From the NCBI GenBank assembly GCA_007122815.1, contig SKSV01000263.1, forward strand, positions 1 through 16,644: a DNA stretch of 16,644 bases. Direction: 5' to 3'. The notes beneath the pieces are model-generated. The model saw only the letters and a program-made list of their open reading frames with translations. It ran no database searches and was not told the origin of the DNA. Positions 1-6,845 of the stretch are shown piece after piece; positions within the stretch are counted from its first letter, which is position 1, and each line of letters opens with the position of its first letter. The position numbers and the translations under genes were made by a program. Origin of the DNA: Trueperaceae bacterium. GTDB taxonomy: Bacteria; Deinococcota; Deinococci; Deinococcales; Trueperaceae.

Positions 1-1
1 C

Positions 2-406
2 AGCCGCAACTACGCGGGCCGCGGACGCGCCGAGGCACTGGTCTGGTACACCGGGCCCCTCGCTTACCTGCTGGTGGCGACGGTCGCCTACACGGTAGCG
101 TTCACCTTCGTGCAGCTGGACTCGGGCGTGCTGGCCTCCGCCTTCGCCGTGACGGGAGACGTCGCGATACTGCACGCGGTGATCAACCTCTTCCCGGTCT
201 TCCCGCTCGACGGCGCCCGCGCGGCGCTGGTGTGGGGTGACCGCACCGTGCGCCAGTTGGTCCAGCAGCTCGCGCAGTTCGGGGTGCTGGGCTTCATCGT
301 GATCTTCATGGTGCTCTCCTACACGGGAGTCACCGGCGCCATAATGACGTTCTTCCGCCGCTTGATCATCGGCGGTCTCTCGGCGCTCTTCGGGGTCGGG
401 GGTTGA
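2..406 (+). CDS. Site-2 protease family protein (M50), C-terminal part, 5'-truncated
   Basis: The frame is open from the window edge to TGA at 404-406, so only the last 134 residues are present. Visible are hydrophobic segments (starting near GPLAYLLVATVAYTV) and NLFPVFPLDGARA, which matches the N-x-x-P-x-x-P-L-D-G motif supplying the third zinc ligand (Asp) in M50 site-2 proteases. The HExxH helix expected upstream lies outside the window. A final hydrophobic segment and short cytoplasmic-looking tail end the protein. Family knowledge: these are integral membrane zinc proteases that cut within or near the membrane, with substrates unknown for most short bacterial members. The first in-frame GTG inside the window (74) falls within a membrane segment and is not a believable start. 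It converges on the kinase gene, whose stop is 39 bases away. Confident as a family call; the substrate cannot be inferred. Confidence 0.8.
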   Translation, partial: SRNYAGRGRAEALVWYTGPLAYLLVATVAYTVAFTFVQLDSGVLASAFAVTGDVAILHAVINLFPVFPLDGARAALVWGDRTVRQLVQQLAQFGVLGFIVIFMVLSYTGVTGAIMTFFRRLIIGGLSALFGVGG

Positions 407-445
407 GCGGAGCCTGAGCGCGTCCTGACGAGCGCCCTTACGAGC

Positions 446-2506
446 TCAAGAAGAACGCGCGTCCAAGAGCATGTGAACCACCGGGGCGTAGGTCTCCACG
501 CTCTCGATGAGATCGCCGCCGGGATCGAACTTGCGGATGAGATGGCCACCGCGCCGCGACACGTACAGAACGCCGGTGCTGTCGACACCCATGTCCAGCA
601 GCTGATCGCTGGCCTCGCCCTGGAGCTTCTCGAAGACGTAGACGGCACCGAGCTTGCCGCTCGGCGTGACGCGCCTGATCTTCCCGCTGGTGGCGTCACT
701 GATGTAGAGCGCGCCCTCGCGATCGACCGTGAAGCCGTCGAGCAACCTCATGCCGGTCTGGCCGCCGCCCAACCGGAACGCCCAGCGCGTCTCGTAGACA
801 CCTTCCGCCGAGAGGCGCTGCACCTGCCGGTTCCCGTAGTCGAGCACGAACACGTGCCCCTCGGGACCGACCACCACGATGCGCGGATCGCTGAAGCTCC
901 CCTGACCGTGACCGCGACCGCCGAAGCGGGAGAGCACCTGCCCCTCTTCGTCGTAACGCGTGAGCGTGTGCGTCTCACTGTCGAGCACGTACACGCTGCC
1001 GTCGCGAGCCACCGCCAGGGACGCCGGGTACAGCAGCTCGCCCGGCTGCATGCCGTACGCGCCGAAGGTCTGCACCACGTTCCCGTCCTTGTCGCGCCTG
1101 GCGATCATGTGGTGGCGCTCCTGGCCGACCCGGTACTCGAAGCTCGCCATGTACAGGTGCCCGTCAGGGCTCGCAGCCACTGCCACGGGCGCGGTGGAGA
1201 AGGCGGGGTCGCCGACCCCGAGGTCGCCGAGCGACACGTGCAGGTTGCCTTCGAGGTCCAGGATCCGAACCACACCCTGCCGCGCGTTCACGGTGAGCAC
1301 GATGCGGTCGCCGATGTCGTCCGCGCTCCCCTCCGCGAGATCGACCTGCTCGAGGGTCTCGGCCACCTCGGCGAGCGGCGGGCGGGCGTCGGGGTCCTTC
1401 GCGATCATGCTCATGACCAGCGTATCGAGCACCTTCGGCACGCGCAGGTTCAGCTGCCTGGGCGGTGCGGGCGTCTGGAAGATCTGCTGGTGCACGATAG
1501 CCTCGTAACCACCCTTGAAGGCGGTCTGGCCCGTGAGCATCTCGTAGAACACCAGTCCGAGCGAGTAGATGTCGCTCCTGTGGTCGATCTTGAGCCCGCG
1601 CGCCTGCTCCGGAGACATGTACACGGGTGTGCCGACGCGAGCTCCGGTCATCGTCAGGCGGGAGAGCACCTTGCCACCGGCGATGCCGAAGTCCATCAGC
1701 TTGACGGCTTCGTCCTGCAGGGACTTGCTACCGTCGGGCGAGCTGGTCACGCCTCCCTTGAGGATCATGATGTTGGCGGGCTTGATGTCGCGGTGGATGA
1801 TCCCCGCCGCGTGGATGTGCTGAAGGGCTATCGCTACGCGCTGCATGACCGCCACCGAGAGCTCGATGGTGAGGTCGCCGCCCTCTATGTAGCCCTCGAG
1901 CGAGCGCCCGTCTACGTACTCCATGGCCATGTAGTGCTGCGGTCCCAAGCTGCCGTGCTCGAAGGTCCGCACGATGTTGACGTGGTCGAGCCGTTGCGCC
2001 ACCTCGGCCTCGCGGTGGAAGCGGCGGATGAACTTGGCGTCCGCCACGTACTGTTCCATGGGTACCTTGAGCGCGACCAGTTGGCCGTCCTGCACCCTCT
2101 TGGCTCTGAAGACCGAAGCCATCCCGCCCGACCCGACCTTCTCCAGGATCTCGTAACCCGGGATGGCCAGCGCCTCGCTGCCGCCCGGCAAGACCACGGG
2201 GTCGCCGCCCTTGGTGAGCGTCCGGCGCCTCTTCCCGATGGCCTGGGCTCGCACCGGGTGGCGTTTGGCTGGAGCGACGCGAGAGCTGCGGTAGCTGACC
2301 GCGCCAGCAGGCACCAGCAACCCCAACGCCAACGCGTAGGCGATCAGCGGCCCGATGGCTCGTTCGAGTCCTCCCAGGTAGAGGCTGCCGCCAGCCATGG
2401 TGACCGAGAGCAGCATCAGCGTCAGCAGCAGCCACTGCGGCGCGCGCGCGAGTAGCAGCACCGCGACGAGCGCGAGCGCCGCGAGAGCCACCAGCGCGAG
2501 ACTCAT
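446..2506 (-). CDS. Membrane Ser/Thr protein kinase with C-terminal NHL-type beta-propeller
   Basis: This 686-residue protein has about three hydrophobic segments (residues 1-20, 25-45, 50-70), a basic linker, then a Hanks-type kinase domain (about 118-385). Kinase motifs are complete: glycine loop GSGGMASVF, VALK (Lys147), HRDIKPAN (Asp240), DFG (272-274) and GTPVYMSPE (292-300). Residues 400-686 form repeated NHL/six-bladed-propeller-like blades (for example VAVAASPDGHLYMAS and LAVARDGSVYVLDSET). The frame extends 104 codons upstream, but ATG at 2506 is chosen: the upstream translation is Arg/Pro-rich shadow of the phosphatase gene, and this ATG overlaps the phosphatase stop as ATGA, implying translational coupling. 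Family knowledge: such kinases phosphorylate protein Ser/Thr residues, and PP2C enzymes reverse this. Unusually, no membrane segment separates kinase from propeller, so both should lie on the cytoplasmic side. Substrates are unknown. Confidence 0.92.
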   Translation of the reverse strand: MSLALVALAALALVAVLLLARAPQWLLLTLMLLSVTMAGGSLYLGGLERAIGPLIAYALALGLLVPAGAVSYRSSRVAPAKRHPVRAQAIGKRRRTLTKGGDPVVLPGGSEALAIPGYEILEKVGSGGMASVFRAKRVQDGQLVALKVPMEQYVADAKFIRRFHREAEVAQRLDHVNIVRTFEHGSLGPQHYMAMEYVDGRSLEGYIEGGDLTIELSVAVMQRVAIALQHIHAAGIIHRDIKPANIMILKGGVTSSPDGSKSLQDEAVKLMDFGIAGGKVLSRLTMTGARVGTPVYMSPEQARGLKIDHRSDIYSLGLVFYEMLTGQTAFKGGYEAIVHQQIFQTPAPPRQLNLRVPKVLDTLVMSMIAKDPDARPPLAEVAETLEQVDLAEGSADDIGDRIVLTVNARQGVVRILDLEGNLHVSLGDLGVGDPAFSTAPVAVAASPDGHLYMASFEYRVGQERHHMIARRDKDGNVVQTFGAYGMQPGELLYPASLAVARDGSVYVLDSETHTLTRYDEEGQVLSRFGGRGHGQGSFSDPRIVVVGPEGHVFVLDYGNRQVQRLSAEGVYETRWAFRLGGGQTGMRLLDGFTVDREGALYISDATSGKIRRVTPSGKLGAVYVFEKLQGEASDQLLDMGVDSTGVLYVSRRGGHLIRKFDPGGDLIESVETYAPVVHMLLDARSS

Positions 2507-3267
2507 GGGACATCCACCACGACGAGCGTGATGTTGTCGTGACCGCCGCGCTCGTTGGCACGCGCCAGCAGGTACTCGACGGCGTGCTGGCGGTCTCGCG
2601 TGCGCTCGAGCTCGGCCAGGATCTCCTCGGGCTCGACCAGACCGTGTAGACCGTCGGTCGAGAGGACGTACACGTCCCCGGGGCGGACGTCGAGCTCCGC
2701 CAGGTCGGGTACCACCTGCTGGCGTGTCCCCAATGCCCGGGTGATCAGGTTGCGCCACTCGTGGTGCAGCGCCTCTTCCTCGGTGAGGAGACCCTTCTCG
2801 ACCTGCTCCTCGACCCACGAGTGGTCCTTGGTCAACTGGTAGATGGTGTTGCCCCGCACCAAGAAGGCGCGCGAGTCACCAACGTGACCCAAGAACCCTC
2901 GTCCGCCGAGCATGGCGAGGCAGGTGAGGGTCGTTCCCATGCCTCGGCGTCCCTCGTTCTGCGTCGCCAAGGCGTAGACGCGACGGTTGGCCAAGCGGAT
3001 CGCCTTGTCCACCAGAGAGCCCACGGGTACGACCTGGTGCCCGGCGTTGATCTCCTCGGTATAGCGCCTGAAGCTGTCGTCCAGGACCTCCATGGCGACC
3101 TTGCTGGCGATCTCGCCCGCGGCCGCGCCGCCCATCCCGTCAGCGACGGCGAAGAGGTCCAGGCTCGTGTGCCCCAGCGGGAACGACCACACCCGGTGGT
3201 AGTCCTCGTTGAGCGGGCGTACCCGGCCCACGTCCGAGCCGTGCCCGACTATGAGAGCGGTGCGCAC
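2503..3267 (-). CDS. PP2C-family (PPM/Stp1-type) protein phosphatase
   Basis: The 254-residue protein carries the full set of metal-binding PP2C motifs: RPLNED (16-22), AVADGMGG (40-47), GHVGDSR (127-133), LSTDG (202-206) and GGHDN (241-245). It is the usual length for bacterial Stp1-like single-domain enzymes and has no signal or membrane segment, so it acts in the cytoplasm, removing phosphate from Ser/Thr with two or three Mn/Mg ions. GTG at 3267 is chosen because an in-frame TAG lies four codons upstream and a -10-like TAGACT ends six bases before the GTG, with no Shine-Dalgarno sequence: a leaderless start. Its TGA overlaps the kinase ATG by four bases, so phosphatase and kinase are made together. 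By analogy with PrpC/PrkC and PstP/PknB, the partner kinase is the likely substrate. Confidence 0.93.
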   Translation of the reverse strand: MRTALIVGHGSDVGRVRPLNEDYHRVWSFPLGHTSLDLFAVADGMGGAAAGEIASKVAMEVLDDSFRRYTEEINAGHQVVPVGSLVDKAIRLANRRVYALATQNEGRRGMGTTLTCLAMLGGRGFLGHVGDSRAFLVRGNTIYQLTKDHSWVEEQVEKGLLTEEEALHHEWRNLITRALGTRQQVVPDLAELDVRPGDVYVLSTDGLHGLVEPEEILAELERTRDRQHAVEYLLARANERGGHDNITLVVVDVP

Positions 3268-3273
3268 GCGGTG

Positions 3274-3279
3274 AGTCTA
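3274..3279 (-). promoter_or_regulatory. Candidate -10 box (TAGACT) of the phosphatase-kinase operon
   Basis: TAGACT on the minus strand is followed by exactly six bases and then the GTG start of the phosphatase. That spacing puts the transcription start at or next to the start codon, as in leaderless mRNAs. The three bases upstream are CGG, so there is no TGN extension here, and no TTGACA-like -35 is seen 16-18 bases upstream. The same hexamer with the same spacing precedes two other genes in the window. Confidence 0.55.
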
Positions 3280-3351
3280 CCGTGTGAAAGCTCGGACGGG
3301 AACGGGATTACCACACGTCCACGCGCCGCAGAGGGCGTTCGGCGCGCGTCT

Positions 3352-3981
3352 TCAATCGAGCCGAACCCGCGGTCTCCTGACGGTCTCGAGGTAGGGGTAG
3401 CGTGTGAGCATCTCGTGGAAGCCGCGGAAGAGCGCCACCGCCTCCTCCCTATCAACAGGCAACTCACGCAAGCGGAAGTAAGCGGCGTGCCCACCCGGGA
3501 ACGCGAAGGTGGGCGTCCCGAAGACGTCCTCCTGCGCTCCCTGACAATGCTCCCGAGCCAGCACCGTGCGCGCCTCCGGATCGTCCAGGTCCCGCTCGAA
3601 ACAGGCCAGATGAAGCCCCGCCTTCTCGGCGCAGGCGAGCATCAGAGCGCGGTTGAAGGGCGAGCGGTCCCGATGCCGGGCCCGCAGCAAGGCGAGCCGG
3701 AAGCGGTCGAACGGCTCACGACCCTGCTTGCGCGCAGCGGTGGAAGCCAAGAACGGGAGCAGTCCTCGACAGCCGGTCTCGTCACGATCGTCGAGAGGTT
3801 GGTTCCAGACGTGCCATCTCGCCTGGCCGCGGAAGTTCGATTGGTAGACGCTGAAGTGGCGCCAGTCGAAGCGCAGCCCCAGCTCGTCCGCGACCAACTC
3901 CACCACCTCGGCCCCGCGCCAGGCGTAGGGGCAGAGGTAGTCGAAGTACACGGCGACCGCTCCGTTGCGCATCGCGCCCAT
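3352..3981 (-). CDS. DsbA-like thioredoxin-fold protein with a single-cysteine CPYA site
   Basis: The start VAVYFDYLCPYAWRG places Cys17-Pro-Tyr-Ala at the thioredoxin-fold active-site position. FGTPTF (154-159) supplies the conserved cis-proline loop, and the long helical region between them fits the DsbA / 2-hydroxychromene-2-carboxylate isomerase family (209 residues, typical size). No signal peptide is seen, so it is cytoplasmic. Because the second active-site Cys is replaced by Ala, it cannot form the usual CxxC disulfide. It may act as a glutathione- or bacillithiol-type transferase or isomerase, or use a monothiol mechanism. Start choice is uncertain: ATG at 4023, 3981 or 3972. The stretch 3982-4023 has poor third-position GC and no fold similarity, so 3981 is preferred. 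It lies between DUF3467 and the phosphatase on the same strand, with no evident functional link to either. Confidence 0.78.
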   Translation of the reverse strand: MGAMRNGAVAVYFDYLCPYAWRGAEVVELVADELGLRFDWRHFSVYQSNFRGQARWHVWNQPLDDRDETGCRGLLPFLASTAARKQGREPFDRFRLALLRARHRDRSPFNRALMLACAEKAGLHLACFERDLDDPEARTVLAREHCQGAQEDVFGTPTFAFPGGHAAYFRLRELPVDREEAVALFRGFHEMLTRYPYLETVRRPRVRLD

Positions 3982-4061
3982 GACACCTCGCGGCGCCCGC
4001 GCTCCTGGTCGTGCGGCGCACATGTCCCGCTCACACGGCGCTCACGCAGCCTAGTCGGCCC

Positions 4062-4376
4062 TCAGTTGCTGGTGTCCGGGTCGGACACCACCGGCAGCGG
4101 GCGCTCGGGGATCGTCCCGTGCCTGGTCTCGTAGCGCGAGACGTTGTCGGCCAGCGTCCGCAAGAGCGCCTTCGCGTGCTGTGGGCTGGTGATGACCCTG
4201 CTCAACACGCGGACCGGTTGGCGCGGGTAGGCGAAGGCGAAGTCGAGGATGAACGCGTCGTCGGTGTGCGTGACCACCGCCGCGTTCGCGAAGCGCCCTT
4301 TGGCGGTCTCGGCATCGATCTCTAGCTTCAGCTGTTGCGTGGCCGGGCGCTGGGACTTGTCGCGTTCGTTAGCCAT
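4062..4376 (-). CDS. DUF3467 family protein
   Basis: The 104-residue protein has the pattern of DUF3467: a polar N-terminus, then a strand pair (LKLEIDAETAKGRFANAAVV, followed by DDAFILDFAF), RVLSRVITSPQHAKALLRTL, and DNVSRYETRHGTIPE near the end. The family has no established function that I know of. It is small, soluble and widespread in bacteria, with the S-R-x-I-x-S/T-P-Q-H-A-K segment strongly conserved. ATG at 4376 is chosen over an in-frame ATG at 4418 because a good Shine-Dalgarno AAAGGAG ends eight bases before it. The gene follows the second Roadblock gene by 38 bases on the same strand and is probably co-transcribed with it. A role in the same pathway is an inference from position only. 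Confidence 0.85.
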   Translation of the reverse strand: MANERDKSQRPATQQLKLEIDAETAKGRFANAAVVTHTDDAFILDFAFAYPRQPVRVLSRVITSPQHAKALLRTLADNVSRYETRHGTIPERPLPVVSDPDTSN

Positions 4377-4384
4377 TGTCGAGG

Positions 4385-4391
4385 CTCCTTT
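4385..4391 (-). promoter_or_regulatory. Ribosome binding site of the DUF3467 gene
   Basis: AAAGGAG on the minus strand, eight bases before ATG 4376. It fixes the start and shows that this internal operon gene uses Shine-Dalgarno initiation, unlike the leaderless first gene of the run. Confidence 0.7.
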
Positions 4392-4414
4392 AGCTGAGGG
4401 GGAGTGCTGGTGTC

Positions 4415-4807
4415 TCAATCGCCGCGCGCGCTTGCGGCCGCTTGGGCCACCACCCGCGGCAGTTGGAAGCGGACGCGACCGAGGTCGCCGAGGGCCGCGA
4501 GTCGCAGCGTCAGGACCATCTGGATCTCACCGGGATCCGTGGCGCCGGGTGAACGGGGAACGGGAGCGAGCAAGACCGGCCCACCGCGGTACTCGATGAC
4601 CGCCTGCTCCAAGCCGCCCCCCACGAAGCCGCCGAGCACACGCGACGCCGAGAGCGCCGCAGCGACCAGAGCACCAGCCTCGGCGAACCCGGGCGGCTCG
4701 CGTTCCGCCGCCGCCAGCACCTCGCCTTCCACGTCCACGACCGCGGCAGCCAGGACGCCCTTGATCGCCAACAGGTCCTTCACCACCCGCTCGAGCTCGC
4801 GACTCAC
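4415..4807 (-). CDS. Roadblock/LC7 domain protein (second of pair)
   Basis: This is a 130-residue protein. GVLAAAVVDVEGEVLAAA is the characteristic first hairpin of the Roadblock/LC7 fold. It is followed by a helix (EAGALVAAALSASRVLG), then strands (QAVIEYRGGPVLLAPV; EIQMVLTLRLAALGDLGRVR) and a last helix, the MglB-like arrangement. GTG at 4807 is the start because its G-T-G-A overlaps the TGA of the preceding gene by four bases and a GGGAG sequence lies about ten bases upstream. The same frame stays open far upstream, but there it is only shadow of other genes. Family knowledge: Roadblock proteins dimerise and bind or regulate small Ras-like GTPases such as MglA, or serve as signalling scaffolds. 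No MglA-like GTPase is in the window. Confidence 0.8.
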   Translation of the reverse strand: MSRELERVVKDLLAIKGVLAAAVVDVEGEVLAAAEREPPGFAEAGALVAAALSASRVLGGFVGGGLEQAVIEYRGGPVLLAPVPRSPGATDPGEIQMVLTLRLAALGDLGRVRFQLPRVVAQAAASARGD

Positions 4808-5208
4808 CTCACCAGCTCCCGCACCTGCTGCGCCGCGCTCTCCAGGGCGAGCTCCGCCGCGCTCGCGTTCGCCCCCAGCCTCAAGCCCAGCAACAGGTAG
4901 TGCGCGGGTGTGACGTGGCGCACCAGCAACAGCCTCCGCTCGCTCCTCACCTGCACGGCCTCGATCGCGCCGCCCTCGAGAGCCTCGCCCACTGCGCGGC
5001 GCGCGCCCGCCAGCGCGTTGGTCAGCTCCGCCACGCAGACCGCCAGGTCGGGCGAACGCCCGCCCGGAGGCTCGCCAGTGCGGCTCGCCAACGCTCCCGG
5101 AGCCGGTCGTTGCTCCACCACCAGACCGTCCATGCCCCCGACCGCCGCCAACTCGGCGCCCTCGCTCTCCTCGAGCAATCGCTCGAGTATCGTCTCCAGG
5201 TCGTGCAT
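4804..5208 (-). CDS. Roadblock/LC7-like protein (first of pair)
   Basis: The 134-residue protein starts with a helix (LETILERLLEESEG) followed by AELAAVGGMDGLVVEQ, the A-x-V-G-x-D-G-L-V hairpin typical of Roadblock/LC7. A further helix (AVCVAELTNALAGARRAVGE) and strands (AIEAVQVRSERRLLLVRH, then YLLLGLRL) follow. A Pro/Gly-rich loop (about residues 36-51) interrupts the domain. ATG at 5208 is preferred to the adjacent GTG at 5211 because TAGACT ends exactly six bases before the ATG, the spacing seen at other leaderless starts here. Its stop overlaps the start of the second Roadblock gene (GTGA), so two different Roadblock chains are made together and could form a heterodimer. This is the first gene of the minus-strand run and shares a 70-base divergent promoter region with the nucleoside phosphorylase gene. 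Confidence 0.75.
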   Translation of the reverse strand: MHDLETILERLLEESEGAELAAVGGMDGLVVEQRPAPGALASRTGEPPGGRSPDLAVCVAELTNALAGARRAVGEALEGGAIEAVQVRSERRLLLVRHVTPAHYLLLGLRLGANASAAELALESAAQQVRELVR

Positions 5209-5214
5209 CACGCG

Positions 5215-5223
5215 AGTCTACCA
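5215..5223 (-). promoter_or_regulatory. Candidate extended -10 promoter (TGGTAGACT) of the Roadblock operon
   Basis: TGG followed by TAGACT on the minus strand, with six bases to ATG 5208. The TGN motif is an extended -10 element, which can replace a -35 box, and no -35 is visible. Predicted transcript starts at or within a base or two of the ATG (leaderless). Confidence 0.6.
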
Positions 5224-5266
5224 CTGGCCCTGCAGCGCCGCTCCAGGGCAGCGTGCCGCCATGGGC

Positions 5267-5272
5267 TATGGT
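5267..5272 (+). promoter_or_regulatory. Candidate -10 box (TATGGT) of the nucleoside phosphorylase gene
   Basis: TATGGT followed by six bases and GTG 5279. It diverges from the Roadblock promoter, with the two boxes only 46 bases apart, so any regulator bound between them could affect both. No TGN extension or clear -35 is seen. Confidence 0.5.
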
Positions 5273-5278
5273 GCCCTC

Positions 5279-6013
5279 GTGAGTCAGCTCCACGTCCGTG
5301 CACCCCAGGGAGCCGTGGCAGAGTACGTGCTGCTGCCAGGCGACCCCAACCGCGCGACGCGCATCGCCGACGCCTTCTTGGACGACGTGGTGCGCTACAA
5401 CGACCACCGTCAGCTTCTCGGCTACACCGGTCACTACCGGGGCTTGAGAGTGAGCGTTCAGTCCACGGGCATGGGCTGTCCCAGCCTGGCCATCGTGACC
5501 GAGGAGCTCGTGCGGCTCGGCGCGAAGCGGCTCGTCAGGGTCGGTACCGCGGGCATCATCGGCGAGCACGTCTCTCCCGGGGAGCTGATCGTTGCCACCG
5601 GCGCCGTGGGCAACGACGGCACCACCCGCCAGTACCTGCGCGGCGCGAACTACGCTCCGGTGGCCGACCACGCCGTGGTGCGTGCGCTCGTCGACGCGGG
5701 CCAGACCGCGGGAACGGCGCCGCACGTCGGGTTGATCCAGACTGAGGACGCCTTCTACGCCACCGGCCCTGAGGACGTACCGGAACTCGCCGCCCGCGGT
5801 GTGCTGGCGATCGAGATGGAGGCGAGCGCTCTGTTCCTCATAGCAGCTCTGCGCGGCGTGCAAGCCGGCTGCGCGCTCGTGGCCAGCAACAACATCGGTG
5901 ACCCCGTCTTCGTGCCGCAGGAGGTGCTCGACGCCGGCGTCGAGGCGATGTCCCGCATGGTGCTCGACGCCGGCGTGGCGCTCGCACGGCCCGGGGGGAA
6001 GGAGCCCGCATGA
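5279..6013 (+). CDS. deoD: Purine nucleoside phosphorylase (DeoD/PNP_UDP_1 family)
   Basis: The 244-residue protein has the hallmarks of hexameric nucleoside phosphorylases: LLPGDPNRA (18-26, phosphate binding), RVGTAG (87-92) and AIEMEAS (177-183, ribose binding). The reaction splits purine nucleosides with phosphate to base plus ribose-1-phosphate, for salvage in the cytoplasm. At the position of E. coli DeoD catalytic Asp204 (in V-S-D-H) this protein has V-A-S-Asn204-Asn. From memory, the Thermus thermophilus enzyme also has Asn here and prefers 6-oxopurines, so guanosine/inosine is the likely substrate; uridine phosphorylase is the alternative. GTG 5279 is chosen because a TATGGT -10 box ends six bases upstream. 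ATG 5261 lies upstream of that box and would require a different promoter. Its stop overlaps the hydratase ATG (ATGA). Confidence 0.87.
   Translation: MSQLHVRAPQGAVAEYVLLPGDPNRATRIADAFLDDVVRYNDHRQLLGYTGHYRGLRVSVQSTGMGCPSLAIVTEELVRLGAKRLVRVGTAGIIGEHVSPGELIVATGAVGNDGTTRQYLRGANYAPVADHAVVRALVDAGQTAGTAPHVGLIQTEDAFYATGPEDVPELAARGVLAIEMEASALFLIAALRGVQAGCALVASNNIGDPVFVPQEVLDAGVEAMSRMVLDAGVALARPGGKEPA
5999..6004 (+). promoter_or_regulatory. Ribosome binding site of the enoyl-CoA hydratase gene
   Basis: AAGGAG five bases before ATG 6010, lying inside the end of the phosphorylase gene. It supports coupled translation of the two-gene operon. Confidence 0.7.
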
Positions 6014-6819
6014 GCGACTCAGAACGCCAAGACAGCGAAGACCTGAGCTTCGAGCACCTCTCCATAACACTGGACGGGCATGTGGCCGTCTTGACGATCG
6101 AACGGGAGGAGGCCCTCAACGCCCTCAACGCCGCGCTCCTGCTGGAGCTAGCCAGCGCCTTCGAGCTCGTCGAGGGAGACGCGGGCGTTCGCGCTCTGGT
6201 GCTGACCGGCGCCGGGCGCGCCTTCGTGGCGGGCGCCGACATGCGCGCGTTCGCTGACGTCCGTGACGCCTTCAGTGGGCGCGACACCGCCCTCTCGGGC
6301 CAGGACGTGATGAGCGTGCTGGCGGCCCTCCCCATCCCGACGGTGGCGGCCGTGAACGGCTTCGCGTTGGGTGGCGGCCTGGAACTGGCGCTCGCCTGCG
6401 ACCTCAGGGTTGCCGCCCGCGGCGCTCGGCTCGGCCTGCCTGAGGTCAGCCGCGGTGTGATCCCGGGTTACGGCGGCACCCAACGTCTTCAGCGACTCAT
6501 CGGGCTGGCGCGGGCTTCCGACCTGGTGCTGACCGGGCGCATGGTCGAGGCGGAGGAGGCGCTCTCGCTGGGTCTGGTGAACCGGGTCGCCGACGACGCG
6601 CTCGAGGGCGCGTTGGAGCTCGCACAGCAGTGCGCCCGAAACGCTCCCGTGGCGCTCGGGTTGGCCAAGGAGGCGCTGATGCGCGGTGCGGACCTGAGCC
6701 TCGCGCAGGGCATGGAGGTGGAGGCGGACCTCTTCGGGCTGGCGCTGACGACCGACGACGCGAAGGAGGGCGTGGCGAGCTTCCTGGAGAAGCGCGACCC
6801 GCGCTTCGTCGGTAGCTGA
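6010..6819 (+). CDS. Enoyl-CoA hydratase/isomerase family protein
   Basis: The 269-residue crotonase-fold protein shows GRAFVAGADMRAF (69-81), whose backbone amides form part of the oxyanion hole, then NGFALGGGLELALACD (116-131) and LPEVSRGVIPGYGGTQRL (143-160). Both hydratase glutamates are present (Glu125 and Glu145, equivalent to Glu144 and Glu164 of rat mitochondrial hydratase), so real trans-2-enoyl-CoA hydration in beta-oxidation or a related acyl-CoA pathway is likely, rather than one of the isomerase or dehalogenase offshoots. The first ~15 residues are a polar extension. The start overlaps the phosphorylase stop and has a strong ribosome binding site. The pairing with nucleoside salvage looks like mere co-transcription. 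A thiolase gene about 3 kb away could act in the same pathway. The stop codon lies inside a 26-bp tandem duplication. Confidence 0.9.
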   Translation: MSDSERQDSEDLSFEHLSITLDGHVAVLTIEREEALNALNAALLLELASAFELVEGDAGVRALVLTGAGRAFVAGADMRAFADVRDAFSGRDTALSGQDVMSVLAALPIPTVAAVNGFALGGGLELALACDLRVAARGARLGLPEVSRGVIPGYGGTQRLQRLIGLARASDLVLTGRMVEAEEALSLGLVNRVADDALEGALELAQQCARNAPVALGLAKEALMRGADLSLAQGMEVEADLFGLALTTDDAKEGVASFLEKRDPRFVGS

Positions 6820-6845
6820 GCGACCCGCGCTTCGTCGGTAGCTGA
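6794..6845. repeat. 26-bp direct tandem repeat, two copies, spanning the hydratase stop codon
   Basis: Two identical 26-base units (6794-6819 and 6820-6845) begin GCGACCCGCG and end GGTAGCTGA. The first ten bases of a third copy follow at 6846-6855. The first unit encodes the last residues and the TGA of the hydratase, so the duplication adds a second copy of the gene end beyond the stop. It fills most of the gap between two converging genes. Confidence 0.95.

Noticed and set aside
473..2455. A 660-codon plus-strand open frame opposite the kinase gene
   Set aside because: It is a GC-rich antisense shadow: His/Arg/Ala-rich translation with no domain, while the minus strand encodes a complete kinase and propeller.
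2761..4134. A 457-codon plus-strand open frame across the phosphatase, DsbA-like and DUF3467 genes
   Set aside because: It runs antisense through three well-supported genes and two intergenic gaps, which a real gene would not do.
4808..6070. Long upstream extension of the second Roadblock frame
   Set aside because: It crosses the first Roadblock gene and lies antisense to the phosphorylase gene; the GTG at 4807 with a GTGA overlap is the natural start.
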